Source: Acanthochlamys bracteata (taxonomy: Eukaryota > Streptophyta > Magnoliopsida > Pandanales > Velloziaceae). From it: a stretch of DNA of 64,000 bases. Every line of letters starts with the position of its first letter. Positions within the stretch are counted from its first letter, which is position 1. Below, piece by piece: positions 46,561 through 59,080 of this stretch. The position numbers and the translations under genes are program-made. The notes below the pieces were generated by a model. The model worked only from the letters and a program-made list of their open reading frames with translations, was not told where the DNA came from and did not search any database. The stretch lies in assembly GCA_019914995.1 (NCBI GenBank), contig CM034126.1, positions 5,957,001 to 6,021,000 on the forward strand, written 5' to 3'.

Positions 46561-49205
46561 ATCGAAAAATGAGATGCAAACTAAAAAAATGAAAGGATTT
46601 ATATGCAATCCTCTCTTTTGCAGAAGGGTAAAACATACGATAAAAATTTCACTAAGTAGTACTAGTGTTACAACACTCAAATCTGAAAAGAACTAACTCT
46701 TCTAATGATATACACTACCTATTTTAATTTAAATACAATTTGGGAAACTGAGTAGCAACCACTTTACAAGCTGTGTACCTCACTTTTTTGATCTTACACG
46801 CACTCATGCTCCTTATGTGTATCCTACATGCTATATATATATGTTATCTCTCGCAAGCAAGTTATAGAAGCATTTGGCGGTACTTTTTCAAAAAAAAAAA
46901 AATATTTTAAAAATTAAATTTTCTTTTAAATAAAAAATAATAATAATACATTTTTAATACATAAATTTTTCTATATTTTTAATTAAATAAAATTTATGAA
47001 ATTTTATTAAAAAACATAAAATAAAAAAAATTTTAAAACACTCTTATAAGCCATCCCAAACGGGACATATACATATTTTTACATGTGAGCAAAGCACCAG
47101 AGTAACAACCTCCTACTTTAACGCCATATTGCTTTCATTTGTTGCCTTACCATCTAAAAAACTTCATTTGAAAAATCAAAACTAGATTAACTTTTTTAAT
47201 ATAAAAGATTATGTATTTGACGAATCCACTCCCAATTTGTTACAATATCTAATAGCAGCAATTATCTATTAGTCTCATATAAACTATAAACTAAAGTTCT
47301 ATTTGAAATAGCCAAAAAAATAAACTTTTTAAAAAAATTAGATATGTTTAATAACTTTTGAATAAAAATTATATATATAATTATTTTATAATATATAATT
47401 TATTTTAATTTTTAAATGAAAAGAATTACTGTAAATAGTTTGTTTTAGATTCGAAAATTTTAAATGACAAATAGAAACTAAGTAGGAAGTACAATGTAAA
47501 CAATTTGTTTACGAAACGATGCACTGACAGCTCAATGTCCATAACCCAACAACACAGGTCCAAAATCCAATTTCTTCTTTTCAAACAAACTTAACTAGAA
47601 CCTCACCCTCCAAATCTGTAAAAAATGAAAACTTTTCTCCCCCATTACCTGATCCTCATTCCATCTTTTAAAAAAATTAATCAGTATGATCTCCTGCAAA
47701 TTTTTTAGTTATCTATGTATCTATTCCTTGATTTCAAGATCAGTCCCAAAATAACCCTCACTGATTTAACGATCACTAATTGATTTACTAATATAACGTC
47801 TCTCGTGTTTATAAAAATTATTACTGTTAGTATTTTTATATAAGTTGACTATTGGCCAAAAGTTTGTTATTTTACTAATAAAAGATAAATCACTGGTCCA
47901 AGTAACATTGAAATAACTCAGTAGTATCTACGAATTTGTAGATTTGGTTAAACAATTTTATTTTATCTTTGACACTTTTTATAACATTTAAGTATAATTT
48001 TTAAGATTATGATCCTATTTTTTATTTAATGAAAATCTCAATACTAGTGAGCGTGTTTTAAGATGTACTAGATTAAAAATCTAGTATCAAAGATGGCTTT
48101 TATGATAACTCTCTTCTTATAAAATACTAAATTTGCGAATAAATTGCAACAATTATAAAAGACAAACAACTTTTTGTTATTATTTATTTCCACAAATTTT
48201 GCTTTACTTCCCAAAAAAGCTGATTTGAGAAATTAATTTTTACAATATGGTATTATTATCTAACCAATTCTTTCAGAGTAACTCCTAATTAGAACCATCT
48301 CTCTTAACTCCAAATCTGTTACAAAACTCGTTGAGTAATTCAAAAACTTGACCAAGCTGAGTTACACTTTGAGTTGACGAGTTTATTTTAATTTGTCTAG
48401 TATTTTGAGTTTCTCATAATGTATATACTTCAAATAAAATTTGAATCGACTAAGACTTTTTTAGTTTTACAACAATAATTCGAACTTATAATATTATTTT
48501 CTTTATTATCGTTCTGAGAGGGTAGATCATTTTGGTGGCCTTTAAATCTTAACTTTAGTTTTGATTTAGCCCCTAAAGTTTAACTATATATTCTTTTTAC
48601 TTGCAAACTTTCAGTACTTTTATATTTTACTTCTCTCATAAAAGATTTCCTTTAGATTTGTCACATAGGTTTATCTGAAACTTAAAATATAAATAACAAT
48701 TATCATAATATATTTATGTGGAATATAAGTTATATGAAATCTATGATATATTTATAGAGATATTTTTTGTATAAATCTCAAATTATAAAAAAAAAGGTCG
48801 TTACGAAATGTATATGTTAATTGACACAGACTTCAGGATCTAACCAAAATTTTCCGATAGAAGCAAAGCCGAAATTATTAAATTTAAAAGTGATAAAAGT
48901 AATACTAAGGTGAGAAGGCGTAGGGCTGCCTTCAGCCCGATCTACGGTGCTGTTACCACATCTCTGTAGCTGCCTGGACTCCTCGCTCCAGATGAATTAC
49001 TTTTATTTTTATTTCCCAAAATAACCCCACAATCGTACTCCTCTTTTCTTTCTTCCCATAAACCCTCGTCTCTTTCTCTCTCTTTTTTAAAACCCAAAAC
49101 AACAAAAATAGGTAAAGAGAAAGAAAAGGCAAGCAACAAACCACAGAGACAGAGAGAACAAAGAAGCAGAAACCTTTCTTTCTTCTTCTTCTTCTTGTCC
49201 TAGAA
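46561..49205. other. Intergenic and promoter of the PDLP gene
   Basis: The stretch is AT-rich throughout. About 46868-47060 is another AT-rich block with GGCGGTAC and CCAAACGGG near its ends. No gene is seen up to 48900. From about 49000 the base composition changes to a pyrimidine- and purine-rich leader with a CTT-type run (about 49178-49198) just before the PDLP start codon, typical of a plant 5' untranslated region. Confidence 0.5.
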
Positions 49206-50822
49206 ATGGACAACCCTCCCCTAAAACGCCGTCACCGGCGACCATTCTTCTCGCCACCATTAGCGACAGTTCACTCGTCGCTACTACTGCTGCTGCTGTT
49301 GATGTTCCCCGTTAATGCTGCCTCCGGCGAGAACTTGTACAACCTTATCTACAAAGGTTGCGCTCGAGGCGGCGCTGCATCTCCTCCTGCTGTCGCTGCC
49401 GTGGCTTCTTCACTCGTTTCCCAAGCGTCTTCTTCCAAGTTCTACAAAACCACTACGTCCACTACCAACACTGGTCAATCCGTTTTCGGTCTTTTTCAAT
49501 GCCGCGGCGATTTGTCCAACAGCGACTGCGCCGCCTGTGTTGGCCGAGCTCTTCCTCTCTGGTCTGAACAGTGTGGACCCACTTCCGCCGCCGCTCGCGT
49601 CCAGCTCTCCGGATGCTACGCTTTCTACCAAGTCGCTGGATTTCCTCAGGTTTCCGGCACGCAGATGCTGTTTAAAACTTGTTCGACCAGCGGCGGCGGC
49701 GGCGATTTTGAAATGAAGAGGGATACGGCGATGTCCAACTTAGAGAGTGGGATTTCCGGGGGCGGTGGGTTTTATGCAACGAGTTATGGTTCCGTTTACG
49801 CGATGGCTCAATGTGAGGGTGATTTGTCGACGAGTGATTGTGGACAGTGTGTCACACAAGCCGTCCAGCGGGCGCAGGTGGAGTGCGGCGGAGCTGCCGG
49901 AGGGCAGGTGTATCTTGACAAGTGCTACATTAGTTACAGCTACTACGGCAATGGAGTTCCCAAATTCGTCGGCGCTGGCGGCAGCGGCGGCGGCGGAGGT
50001 TGGTTGGTTCAAACTTGCCCCTTTTAACTTCGTAATTAATTAGTAGCCTAGTAGTTGGAATTTGTGGCATTTGCAATAATGTTGGTTGCTTAGTAGATTC
50101 ATAAAACTTTTGTGAGCATTTGTTTAATTTTAGATTGTCAACACAATCCGTTTAGATATTTGAATGTAAGTGTTGGGTAGTTGAATTGATTCAGTGTTTG
50201 AGTAGATTTTTTTTCTTTTTCCTTGAGTAAAAGTATTGAACCTTTTGTGTTATATATGTTCAAGCTATTTCATACGGTAACGCATGGGAGTTTTAGAAAT
50301 GTCGTTATAAATGTTGAGTTTTAAATTGCGGATTGAGTTTCTTTCTATTTAGCGAATCAATACACATTACTTTAGGAAGACTTCTAGAAATTTCATAAGA
50401 TTGACTCCATAAAGTATTCTGATTGTGGTTCTTGGGTTCTTTTGGTAAGCAGGGCAGAACACAGCTAAGACAGTTGCCATTGTAGTGGGAGCAGCAGCTG
50501 GTGCAGGCTTCTTAATCATCTGCCTTCTTTTTGCTATTTCTCTTAGGAAGAACAAGGATGGTAAATATTCCCCTTTCCACTCACTCATATTTCTAAAAGT
50601 CAGTTAAAACCAAAACAAAGTATTATTAGCTACTCTTCTTTACTAAATCAAGTTAATTGAGACATTTTTCAAGTGGATTATATTTGAGATGCAAGTTAGT
50701 ACTAAACTTGGAAGCTTTCTAGTGTTATTACAAAAAGTTGTCATGTTGTATCAATCAGATTAGTTGCTGTCTTATGACACTTGCTTCTTTGTTGTTTTTC
50801 TGTGATGGCTGCAGATTTTTGA
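49206..50822 (+). CDS. Plasmodesmata-located protein (double DUF26, membrane-anchored)
   Basis: The model joins 49206-49998, 50453-50560 and 50815-50822. This gives 909 nt and 302 residues, the normal PDLP length. The N-terminus is basic, then a leucine-rich signal peptide (about 25-39) is predicted. Two DUF26 domains follow, each with C-x8-C-x2-C (C99/C108/C111 and C203/C212/C215), then a glycine-rich linker. The membrane helix TVAIVVGAAAGAGFLIICLL (about 271-290) and a short cytosolic tail ending KNKDDF complete it. PDLPs are type I membrane proteins of plasmodesmata that regulate callose and cell-to-cell movement. The first exon alone stays open to a stop at 50025-50027. The spliced reading (donor AG|GTTGGT at 49998/49999, phase 1) is preferred because exons 2 and 3 encode exactly the conserved PDLP anchor and tail. 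If the intron is retained, a soluble secreted 273-residue protein results. Confidence 0.88.
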
Positions 50823-53134
50823 ATCCTGGTGGTGGTAGTGATAGTTGTAAACTGTTTTTGGAGAAGGGAAGAAGAATTGAGAGTGAATAGGGCATGCATG
50901 AATGTTTTTAGTAAAGGATATTTGGCCTTTTACTTGGAGGCATGTGGGTTGGCAATGGCATCTATATCATCTACTAATCTGCCAGGAGGGAAAGGTCATT
51001 CAAAAATAAATAAATAAATAAATAAGTACAACAAGTTTCTCCATTCTGGGGCGTAGTGTTGGGAAGGGAGATGCTCTCTGTTTCATTTTTCCCTCTCTAT
51101 ACAACAGCTGTTCATGGGGACTACTGCACAAGTAGAGTAAGTACAAATTTTCAAATTTTCATGAGATTTTCTTACACTATACAAAGACATGTTTCTCTCA
51201 TTTTTAATTTTTACTTCCTACTATCTGTTGCTTGCGATTCGTTTTTGAAACTTGCAAAATGTTTGGTGGCGCTATTTCTCTTTCCTAAAGAAGTTATTCA
51301 TATGAAAAGTTAGTAGCAGAAATTTATTCAGACTGGTTGAACTTATTCTTCTGTGAGAAAAATTAGTTTATGAAGTGGCAAACAGATAACCTTAGAACTG
51401 TATTTTACTTCATGGCCATCCTTCCATTTTGAGTTTCCGAGCTGTGGGTTTCATATTTACTAACCTCTTACTTAATTTTTGAATTTTTATATTTAAAAAT
51501 TATATTTATAATAATTTATGATTTACAATTTATCTATAATTTTCAAATTAAAAAATAAAATACTCTAAAAAAATTGTTGGAAAATAGAAAATTAGGAAAA
51601 GGAAAAACTATTCATAAGCAATGCCAAATGGGCGTGATAGAGAAAGAATTGGTCGGGTTTGATCAAATATTTTTTATGAAATAAGAATAACTCGAAACAT
51701 TTGGAATTTTCATCTGGGAGAGAATGGTGGCTGTCAAACTTGGCAGATCTGCTTGTTTTCCAGGTTTGCAAGTTCCAATAACGGAACATTTAATATCAAC
51801 AGATGGTTTTAACTTATTTTCTACTATGCATCGATTGTGTTTTCTATTGTACTTTGGTTCTTCTGTTTGGTGGCTCGGCTGGCTTGCGTTCTTCACTTAA
51901 CGTCCATTCTTCCAATCCACTGGACTCCAATAGCAAAAACCCATTAATAAGATGTACGCTTGTAACAAGAACAGGGAACATTGTTGTTGGAAACACGAGT
52001 AAACATGAATGAATGAATGCCTCTCTTCGCTCTCTGATGTTGAATTTGTTTGTCTGAACGTAAACATTAAACTGGCCAGAGACGCATGAGATCATGCCAT
52101 TGATATGAGAAGCTTTTGCCATTCTACTTTGAAGCAGATCTTTGTAATGACATTGGCGACTTGGTTATGTCTAGGATTCACCATGTCAGAGAAGGTTTGT
52201 GATGAGTTGGGAGTTCGTGCCTGACCATTATTTCTAACCAAGATCAAATGAAGGCGAGCATTTCGGCTTGACCAACATTTCGTTGGGTTAGGACATTTGT
52301 TGCAGCCGTGATTCTGTGATTGAAATTAATAAGTATCGATGATTGAAGGCATATAAGTGCTTGATAGTGCTATTAAATAGAACTTTTCTAAAATAAAAAG
52401 TATTTTTATTTTTTTGACTTAAAAAAATAATAATAATATATAATAAAAAATTTTATTACGTAGAATTATTTTATATTTTTTAAATTTTTAAATAAAATTT
52501 TTAAATATTTATAAAAAGTATATTGAAAAATATAAAATAATAAATTAAAAAGTTACTTTTGGAGTAAGTAATGCCTCTCTGAACACACTTATTTAGCAAA
52601 AAAATTACTTTCATACTCAATTACAAATATAATCAAACTTAGAAATTTATTTTCAAATTCACTTTCAAATATAATCAAATACAAAAGTTGATTTATTTCT
52701 AAAATCTATTTTTCAAAAAACTACTTTTCAAAAATTTATTATTTACAAATTCATACAATAAAAAAAGCCTTGAATTTAAGATATGAAAGTTGCCGGATTT
52801 GGAAGTAACACAACCAGTTTTTGAACTTAGTGTGGTACGTTTAGTTCCATTTCAAACCACATTAGTGGTGAATTATAACACATTCAGTATACGTAGGACT
52901 AGTATGAAACAGTGAAGTTAGACCTTGTTTGAACCAGTTGGATCAAACCAAAAGTTGACGATTCGATTCGGAATTCGGGGCGATTCTTAAGGTGGATCGT
53001 CTGTGCAATCAATTCGGTGTGATCGAGGCGATTTTCGAGTCCATCTGTTGATCCGATTAAGCTGGTCGATTTGGTCCAATTATTTAAAAAAATAAATAAA
53101 TAATGAAAACGTGATCTCTCCACATAAATAATGT
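50823..53134. other. Intergenic, no gene supported
   Basis: The first part is the presumed PDLP 3' untranslated region, with a TAAA microsatellite at about 51006-51025. AT-rich dispersed-repeat blocks lie at about 51470-51600 and 52370-52590. About 51690-52310 has more balanced composition but gives no recognisable protein. About 52915-53090 is a dispersed repeat with GATTCGATTCGG-type words like those near 13300 and 14400. Confidence 0.45.
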
Positions 53135-56100
53135 TTCTAGCGGTGATATCTATATCTCTATACTCGACCTTTGTAGATGAACATACAATTAATGATCTTT
53201 TTTCTTACTTCGTCACGAAAGCAATTGAGTTACCAAAGCAGACTAGTGTGGATTATTGAATCACCTGCTCAGTTTGCATTTAAAAATACGTGAAGCGCCA
53301 ATGTAGATGTACAAAATAAAAATGTGAGCTGGTAATAATACATAGGAGATATCTAAGGATCCTTAATAAGGTATTATAATTTGTTGATTAAGGTCTAGAA
53401 ATAAACTGATCGGCAGCACTAACTGTACAAAAATTATTCGATATCGTCAAGCACAAATACACAAGTTGATAATTCATCGGTTGTAGTAAGTAAGATCTTG
53501 TAGCGGTTTTTTATTTATGGGGTGAAACTTCACATGAACCTTTATTAAAGTGTCAATTTTTTGACTATCTGATATACTTACAAATGTATAATATTTAAAA
53601 CACACTTCTATTGATAAATAAAAGTTCTTTCTAGTAACTTGCGCAATATCTAAAAATAATGTAGATAATTTAGGTCTTTCATCTAAATTACTGATGATGT
53701 CTCTTACTTGTTGCAATCTCTACTAAATCATCTACAGTTATAATCATATCATCTATATATAATAATAGTATTCTTCTCTATAAATCAGATTGTACAAATA
53801 AAGGATAATTTTGAAAACTATATTCAAGTCCTACTTCAACAATAATTCGTTGAAACACTAAAAATAAGCTTTAGTAGCTTGCTTGACCATAAGTAGCATG
53901 ATGAAGTTATCATATATGGCCTAACGGAGTAGCAAGACCTAAAGATGCATATAAATAATGTCGGACATGTTATGATAAAAAATGCATTTTTTCCACATAT
54001 TTTTATAGATGACGTACGACAGCAACAATGAGTAAAGTATAAACTAAGGTTATATGATCTACAAGAATAAATATCTCTCATAATCACTCTATGCCTATGA
54101 ATAAAGCCTCGAACAACAAACAAGTCCTATGTCGCTCAAAAATCTGTTAGATTTATACTTGAGCTTAAAAGTTCACTTACGATAGCAGATTGCCCTGTCT
54201 CTAGACAATATCTAAGTATATATCTGCTCAAAAGTTGCGGAACTTTTTTGGCATAACATATTATCTTTGAAAACATAAATTACCTCATACTAAAAATTAG
54301 GGTTTGGATAATGTGAATAGTAATAAGAAAAATATAGAACTGTGGATAATAAGATGGCAAAATCGAACCTGTATGGTGGATCTAAGTAGCATAAGGTAAA
54401 TCGACTAGGTGGTCGTTAAATTCGTTATGAATGATGAGTACTTGGTGGAGGAGGTGGGGATGACGACGGTGAAGTGATCCAAAAATTAGACCTCTAAGAT
54501 TTATAAAGGATGAATTGAATTTTGTTTTACTTTTCTAGAAAAAATGTGATGATTTAAGTTAGAAGTGCTCTTCCATCTTTACTTAAGCTCTTTCCAAAAG
54601 TTTAATGTATTTAAGAGTTATTAGAAGATTAGAATTCTTTTTAAAAAAACAAATACGAAAATTTGATTTCTATTAATATTTTAACACTTATAGAGTTATA
54701 ATTCTACTAGTGTTCCACTTTTTGATCCAATTAGATCATGACTCCTCTCTTACATAATTGACTTGCTCATGCAAATCAAAACTGAAGGCGGAAAAGTGTT
54801 TATCATGCTTTTATAGAGCTTCAAGTCTCTTATTTGAAAGTTGCTTGACATCCTATGTTTGTTATGCAGGCTGTTATAATGCTTCTGTGTCCGATGTAAT
54901 CAATTTTTGACCTCTTGATGAACCCTCCCAATGCTTTTCGAGATTACTGCGCCCTTATTGATTGAGTCATCTCCTTACTCTCCATGCTAAATTTCGATAA
55001 AGACTTAAGTTAAGTAATGGTGACCCCTCAGCAGTATGTCATACAAGTATTATTGACCCCTTCATGTATGTCGTGGTGAGGAACCCGTTATTTCCTTAAT
55101 TGAACTCATGAACATTTTATGTTGTTCCTCATTTACTTCTTGTATTCCTCATAGTATGAACTTTTTATAATCATTCACCAACCGTTTTGTTTAAATTGTA
55201 ATTATCATTCCAATGGGTTGCTTGGTTTTGGCTCGTTCTACATAAAACTCTTTCACTTCCTTGACGAATTTATACCGTTGTCGTTTGCTAAATATAGTAT
55301 TTCTATCCCATAAATAGAGACTATCCAATATAACTAGATGTATAACAAGCGGGATCATCTTATAGGTCTTCACTATAATAGAAAATTTAATTTGCATTGT
55401 TGAGTGACCTTTATTTCTATTGTCTTTTGAATCCACCCTAAATGATAAAGCCGAGGATGTGGTGTGGGGATTTGCTTCAAAACCAAGTTCCACTATGCCA
55501 ATGCATGAGTTCTCAACTTTAATCGTGCAAACACAACCTTCTATTCAACACCATACTTATACAAGGAGAAGTACGCTTTTAGATCGATTTAGTTGTTGAT
55601 CATCTCTACATTTATCTTGCCATCAGAGCTGGATTATCTAATCGTGTTTTGACCTTGAAGGGATAATGATTGTCAAAGGGTATTACATCTTTCGGGATCT
55701 ATAGATCACTATCATTTGCAACTTCCTCTTCATTCTCTTCTTTTTCTTTTATCTCACTTGATGATGGATTGGTAATGGTTGGTTAATTCTGATTCGGGTT
55801 ATTGTAAGAGTGCCTTAGCTAGCTCCAAATGCCCACTCATATTTTCTTCTTCTTAGCTTGTGCATTTGTCTCCACCATACACTACTAAGTACTAAGTATG
55901 AACAAAATGTTCTGATACCAACTTGATTAAGAAGTATTAATAAATTTTATAAAATAATGAGCTGAATTATTATTTTATATTTTTCAAGAGATGATCTTAA
56001 GGTTGCAAGTGTCTTCTTTTTATAGAAGAGTTTTTTTTCTAAGTTAATCTATTTAAAAGTTAATTAGAAGATTATAATTCTTTTAATAGAATAAAATAAA

Positions 56101-56460
56101 AAAAATTGAATTCTACTAGTATTCTAACTCTTATGGAGTCTTTCTATTAGTATTTCACTCTTGATCATCCTAGTTGTAAAGATAGTGAAATGAGAGTAGG
56201 GAAAAAATATAGTATCCTCGAATGTCTTCCCATGAGTCATTATGAAAAAGTAGTAACCAATACAGGAGGACCAAAGGAGTACGATTAATGAAAATATTAG
56301 AATACTAAATATAAGATATGAAGGTATACGCAGATGGTGCATCAAGAAATAGATATATGAATGTGATTTAGAGAAATAAGTTGAGTTTTCAAGAAAGCAT
56401 GAACAGAAATACGAACATGACATGACAAAGGGATCATAACAACAATAGTCTTTGTGTTTG
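53135..56460 (-). mobile_element. Ty1/copia pol fossil, interrupted by a second element
   Basis: On the minus strand, 54474 down to 53135 shows the integrase-RT linker (SPSS and proline run, RPPSRF), reverse transcriptase with YIDDMIIT near 53740, the KFHPI and PLQDLT block near 53500, and RNase H up to SSTKVEYRDI near 53150. About 56168-56460 probably continues the linker upstream (SKSHSYI, MTHGK), with the small LTR element 54475-56167 inserted between. It is broken and old. The 56168-56460 part is less certain than the rest. Confidence 0.65.
54475..56167 (-). mobile_element. Small non-autonomous LTR retroelement fossil
   Basis: Direct repeats at about 54475-54729 and 55924-56167 share their order of landmarks (TTAGAAGATTA.AATTCTTTT, TTCTACTAGT, ACTCTTATGGAG-like, TTGATC) and start TGAT. 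Directly inside the right repeat, 55909-55922 read on the minus strand contains TTGGTATCAG, the primer-binding site for initiator tRNA-Met. The element is therefore minus-oriented, with LTRs of about 250 bp and only about 1.2 kb between them. The interior has no pol; a gag-like remnant is possible. It looks old and broken. The short internal region fits a TRIM, TR-GAG or LARD-type element. Confidence 0.65.
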
Positions 56461-59080
56461 AGACAATATTAAATAAAATACATTTAGCTGGATAGTAGTT
56501 AACTTCATGCGCTCAGTTGAAAGAAAAAGAATAAATCAAGTAAATCCAAAATAGAAACATATTATAATCAGGAGAAGATTAAAAGAACTCTAATAAGAAA
56601 TTTTATAAAAAAATAAATAAACGATAGAGCGACAATAATAAGATCAATAAAAATGTAAAAATTATCTCTACAATGATGCTCTAAAGTACAAGAGAGGATA
56701 ATAAGAGTCACGAGTGTCTAAAATGTGACAATATTTGCATTGTATTATTTTATTTTGTTCATTAAGGTAATGATATAATAATGTCATAAGATTGTAAAAA
56801 GGATCTAGCTGAAAGATTTACACGTTCTGCTAGCCCAAATTTGAATTCAGAATTGTAGCCATCATAATCATATATGAATAATCATTATTATATGCACATC
56901 ATTATTATTTACAACCGTCATAGTTTCTCGTTGGCGCTGTCAACTTTATGTTGATCATCGTCACTGCTTCTTCACCGAAGTGTCACCTCCATTATAGATG
57001 CTTTTTACTCACAAATAATAAAAAAGATAAATGAAGCCAAACAATTGTCGTACATGTTGCACACTTCCTTAATTGCATGCTCCTTCTCTAGAATGCTTCC
57101 TCCACCATGTTGCTCCCCATGCTCTTTTACTGGAACTTGTTTCAGTACCACTACTACCTAGCGAACTTCATATCTTCGATCAGATCCATGAAGACGATGA
57201 CCGAACTGGCAATTGAATAAGATCGATATTTAAAGACGTAGTTGATTTTCTTTACGTCACTGCTTTTCCTCAGCTACTATGCGCTTCCTCCATTGATAGC
57301 TTTCTCTGGCACTACTGCACGCACTTTTTAATATGTGCATTGATCTTACCCACCACTGCCTACGTGCTCTTTTAGCCGATCATCTTTTTATTTATCTAGG
57401 ACTATTAAATGGACCCAGTTTGTCCTAAGCGTATGACCTTTTCTTAGGCCTAAGACTTAAGGCCTACCTAGAAAAAAATAATAATAATAAATTTTTAAAA
57501 GGCGAAGGGATTTCAGTGAGGGTTAGTGTGTCTAATAAATAGTCATTCAACGAACAATTATTTTCTACGACATCCACATATATGTACTTAATATAAAAGG
57601 AGGATGAACATTAAGATTCCTTCTCAACTCACTCTCCAACTATTTAGGCGCAAGTTATTAACATACACCGTGAGCTCTCTCTTTACTTTGATTATGTAGA
57701 TGTTTAGTATCAATTTGCATAGTTGGAGTTTCAAGTTCAATAATAGCCTGTATTTGTTAGCTACATTATTTCTTTTTTTTTTTACCTTTTAATGTATGTC
57801 TTTTTCTTATATATTAGATTTTGACACCATTCATAATGTCATGATTTCGAATCAGTTATTTTATCTTGCATTGCATTTTTACCATTATAAATTTTATCGC
57901 TACAGACAATCGATGGTTCTCAGTGACCTATTAATATTAAGTCTGAATCTATTACATAGACACTCTACCCTTACCATTTATTTTACATATTTCATGTCTT
58001 ACTTTCAATGTTACCTCTGTAGTATTTGTGAGGCCAAATTTATCGTTACTTTTGATTTCCTTACTATATTGTGAACGATCCTCATAAAAAGAGACTGTTG
58101 TACCAACTAAAATGCATTCATATCTTTTTTCAAATCAGTGAGTATTAGCTATGTATGTAGAGTTTCATCTACTGCTAGATTGTACATAGAAGTTTGAGTC
58201 ATATTATTTAGACTCGATTAAAAAGTTTATTCTAAAGTGGGGCCATTAAGCAAGCTTTTTTTTTTTTTTTTTTGCTTTATCCGTATGTACTGGTTGTAAA
58301 TTGTTTATCCAAAACTAATAGTTGCTTGAGTTAGTTCATATTGATATCTAGAAACCTACTCTTATGACATCTATTAATAGTTTTCTCTATAATGTGAATT
58401 TTAAATAAATGATTACATTCGTTATACTTTAGTATATCTCGTGCCCAATCATTCTGAGTTTCCTTCCATTTGTAATATTTTTACTGTTATGGTCCACATT
58501 CAGTTCAGTAGTAGAAATTAAAACTTTTCAACGTGAAATCATGAAACAAATAAAAATAAACAAGTAAAGTGAATATGATGATAGATGATAATTTCACATT
58601 CATTCTAATACGTATACAGAGAAGATAAATGGGTCAAGAGTAATTGATTTACATATCAGCCCAAATACATTCTAACAAAAATAAATCAAGGAAATGAATC
58701 ACCGAGATGCCTATAAATTGTTATATACTCGCGATCGATCCAAGTATGTTCTTAGAATACATTTGCTACAAATGACAAATAACAGTAAAACTGATTCATG
58801 GTGGTCTTAACCTTGAGCAATATACAAGAAATCAAATCATCAACAACCATATGAAAGAAAGAAAAAACAAAGATATAATTAAAAGAATAAGTTCAAAGTT
58901 TAAAATAAATAAAAAAAAAAAGTAGATTGAAAGAAAGAAACAATCTGCACCCATGCATGCCCAGAAACTATTCCCAACTCTCTCTGTCCATGGACCATTC
59001 TTTATATAAGCTATTCAACATCCTGTAAGGAAACTTGAAGAAACATCATACAAGTTTTACAAAGCTTTTGCTTAAATTCT
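56461..59080. other. Intergenic, no gene supported
   Basis: About 56880-57700 is less AT-rich and has the flavour of retroelement non-coding DNA (a TATAAAAGG-like word near 57592), but no matching second copy is visible. A long T run lies at 58257-58274. The 92-residue frame at 57796-58074 is not recognised. The end of the stretch is the presumed 3' untranslated region of the C2-domain gene. Confidence 0.45.

Noticed and set aside
48920-48945. Terminator-like inverted repeat GGGCTGCCTTCAGCCC
   Set aside because: It is a short hairpin in plant intergenic DNA. Rho-independent terminators do not apply here and no other role can be supported.
49206-50027. A complete single-exon secreted DUF26 protein
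   Set aside because: Downstream exons at 50453-50560 and 50815-50822 encode the conserved PDLP membrane anchor and tail in the right phase, so the three-exon model is preferred. The short form is kept only as a possible intron-retention product.
52100-52330. LINE-type RNase H remnant on the minus strand
   Set aside because: A phrase like NQVANVITKIC resembles the end of plant LINE RNase H, but the similarity is too short and frame-dependent to support a call.
57400-57720. LTR of a Tat/Ogre-type gypsy element
   Set aside because: A TATAAAAGG-like word and a leader-like stretch are present, but no second copy or adjacent coding region could be found.
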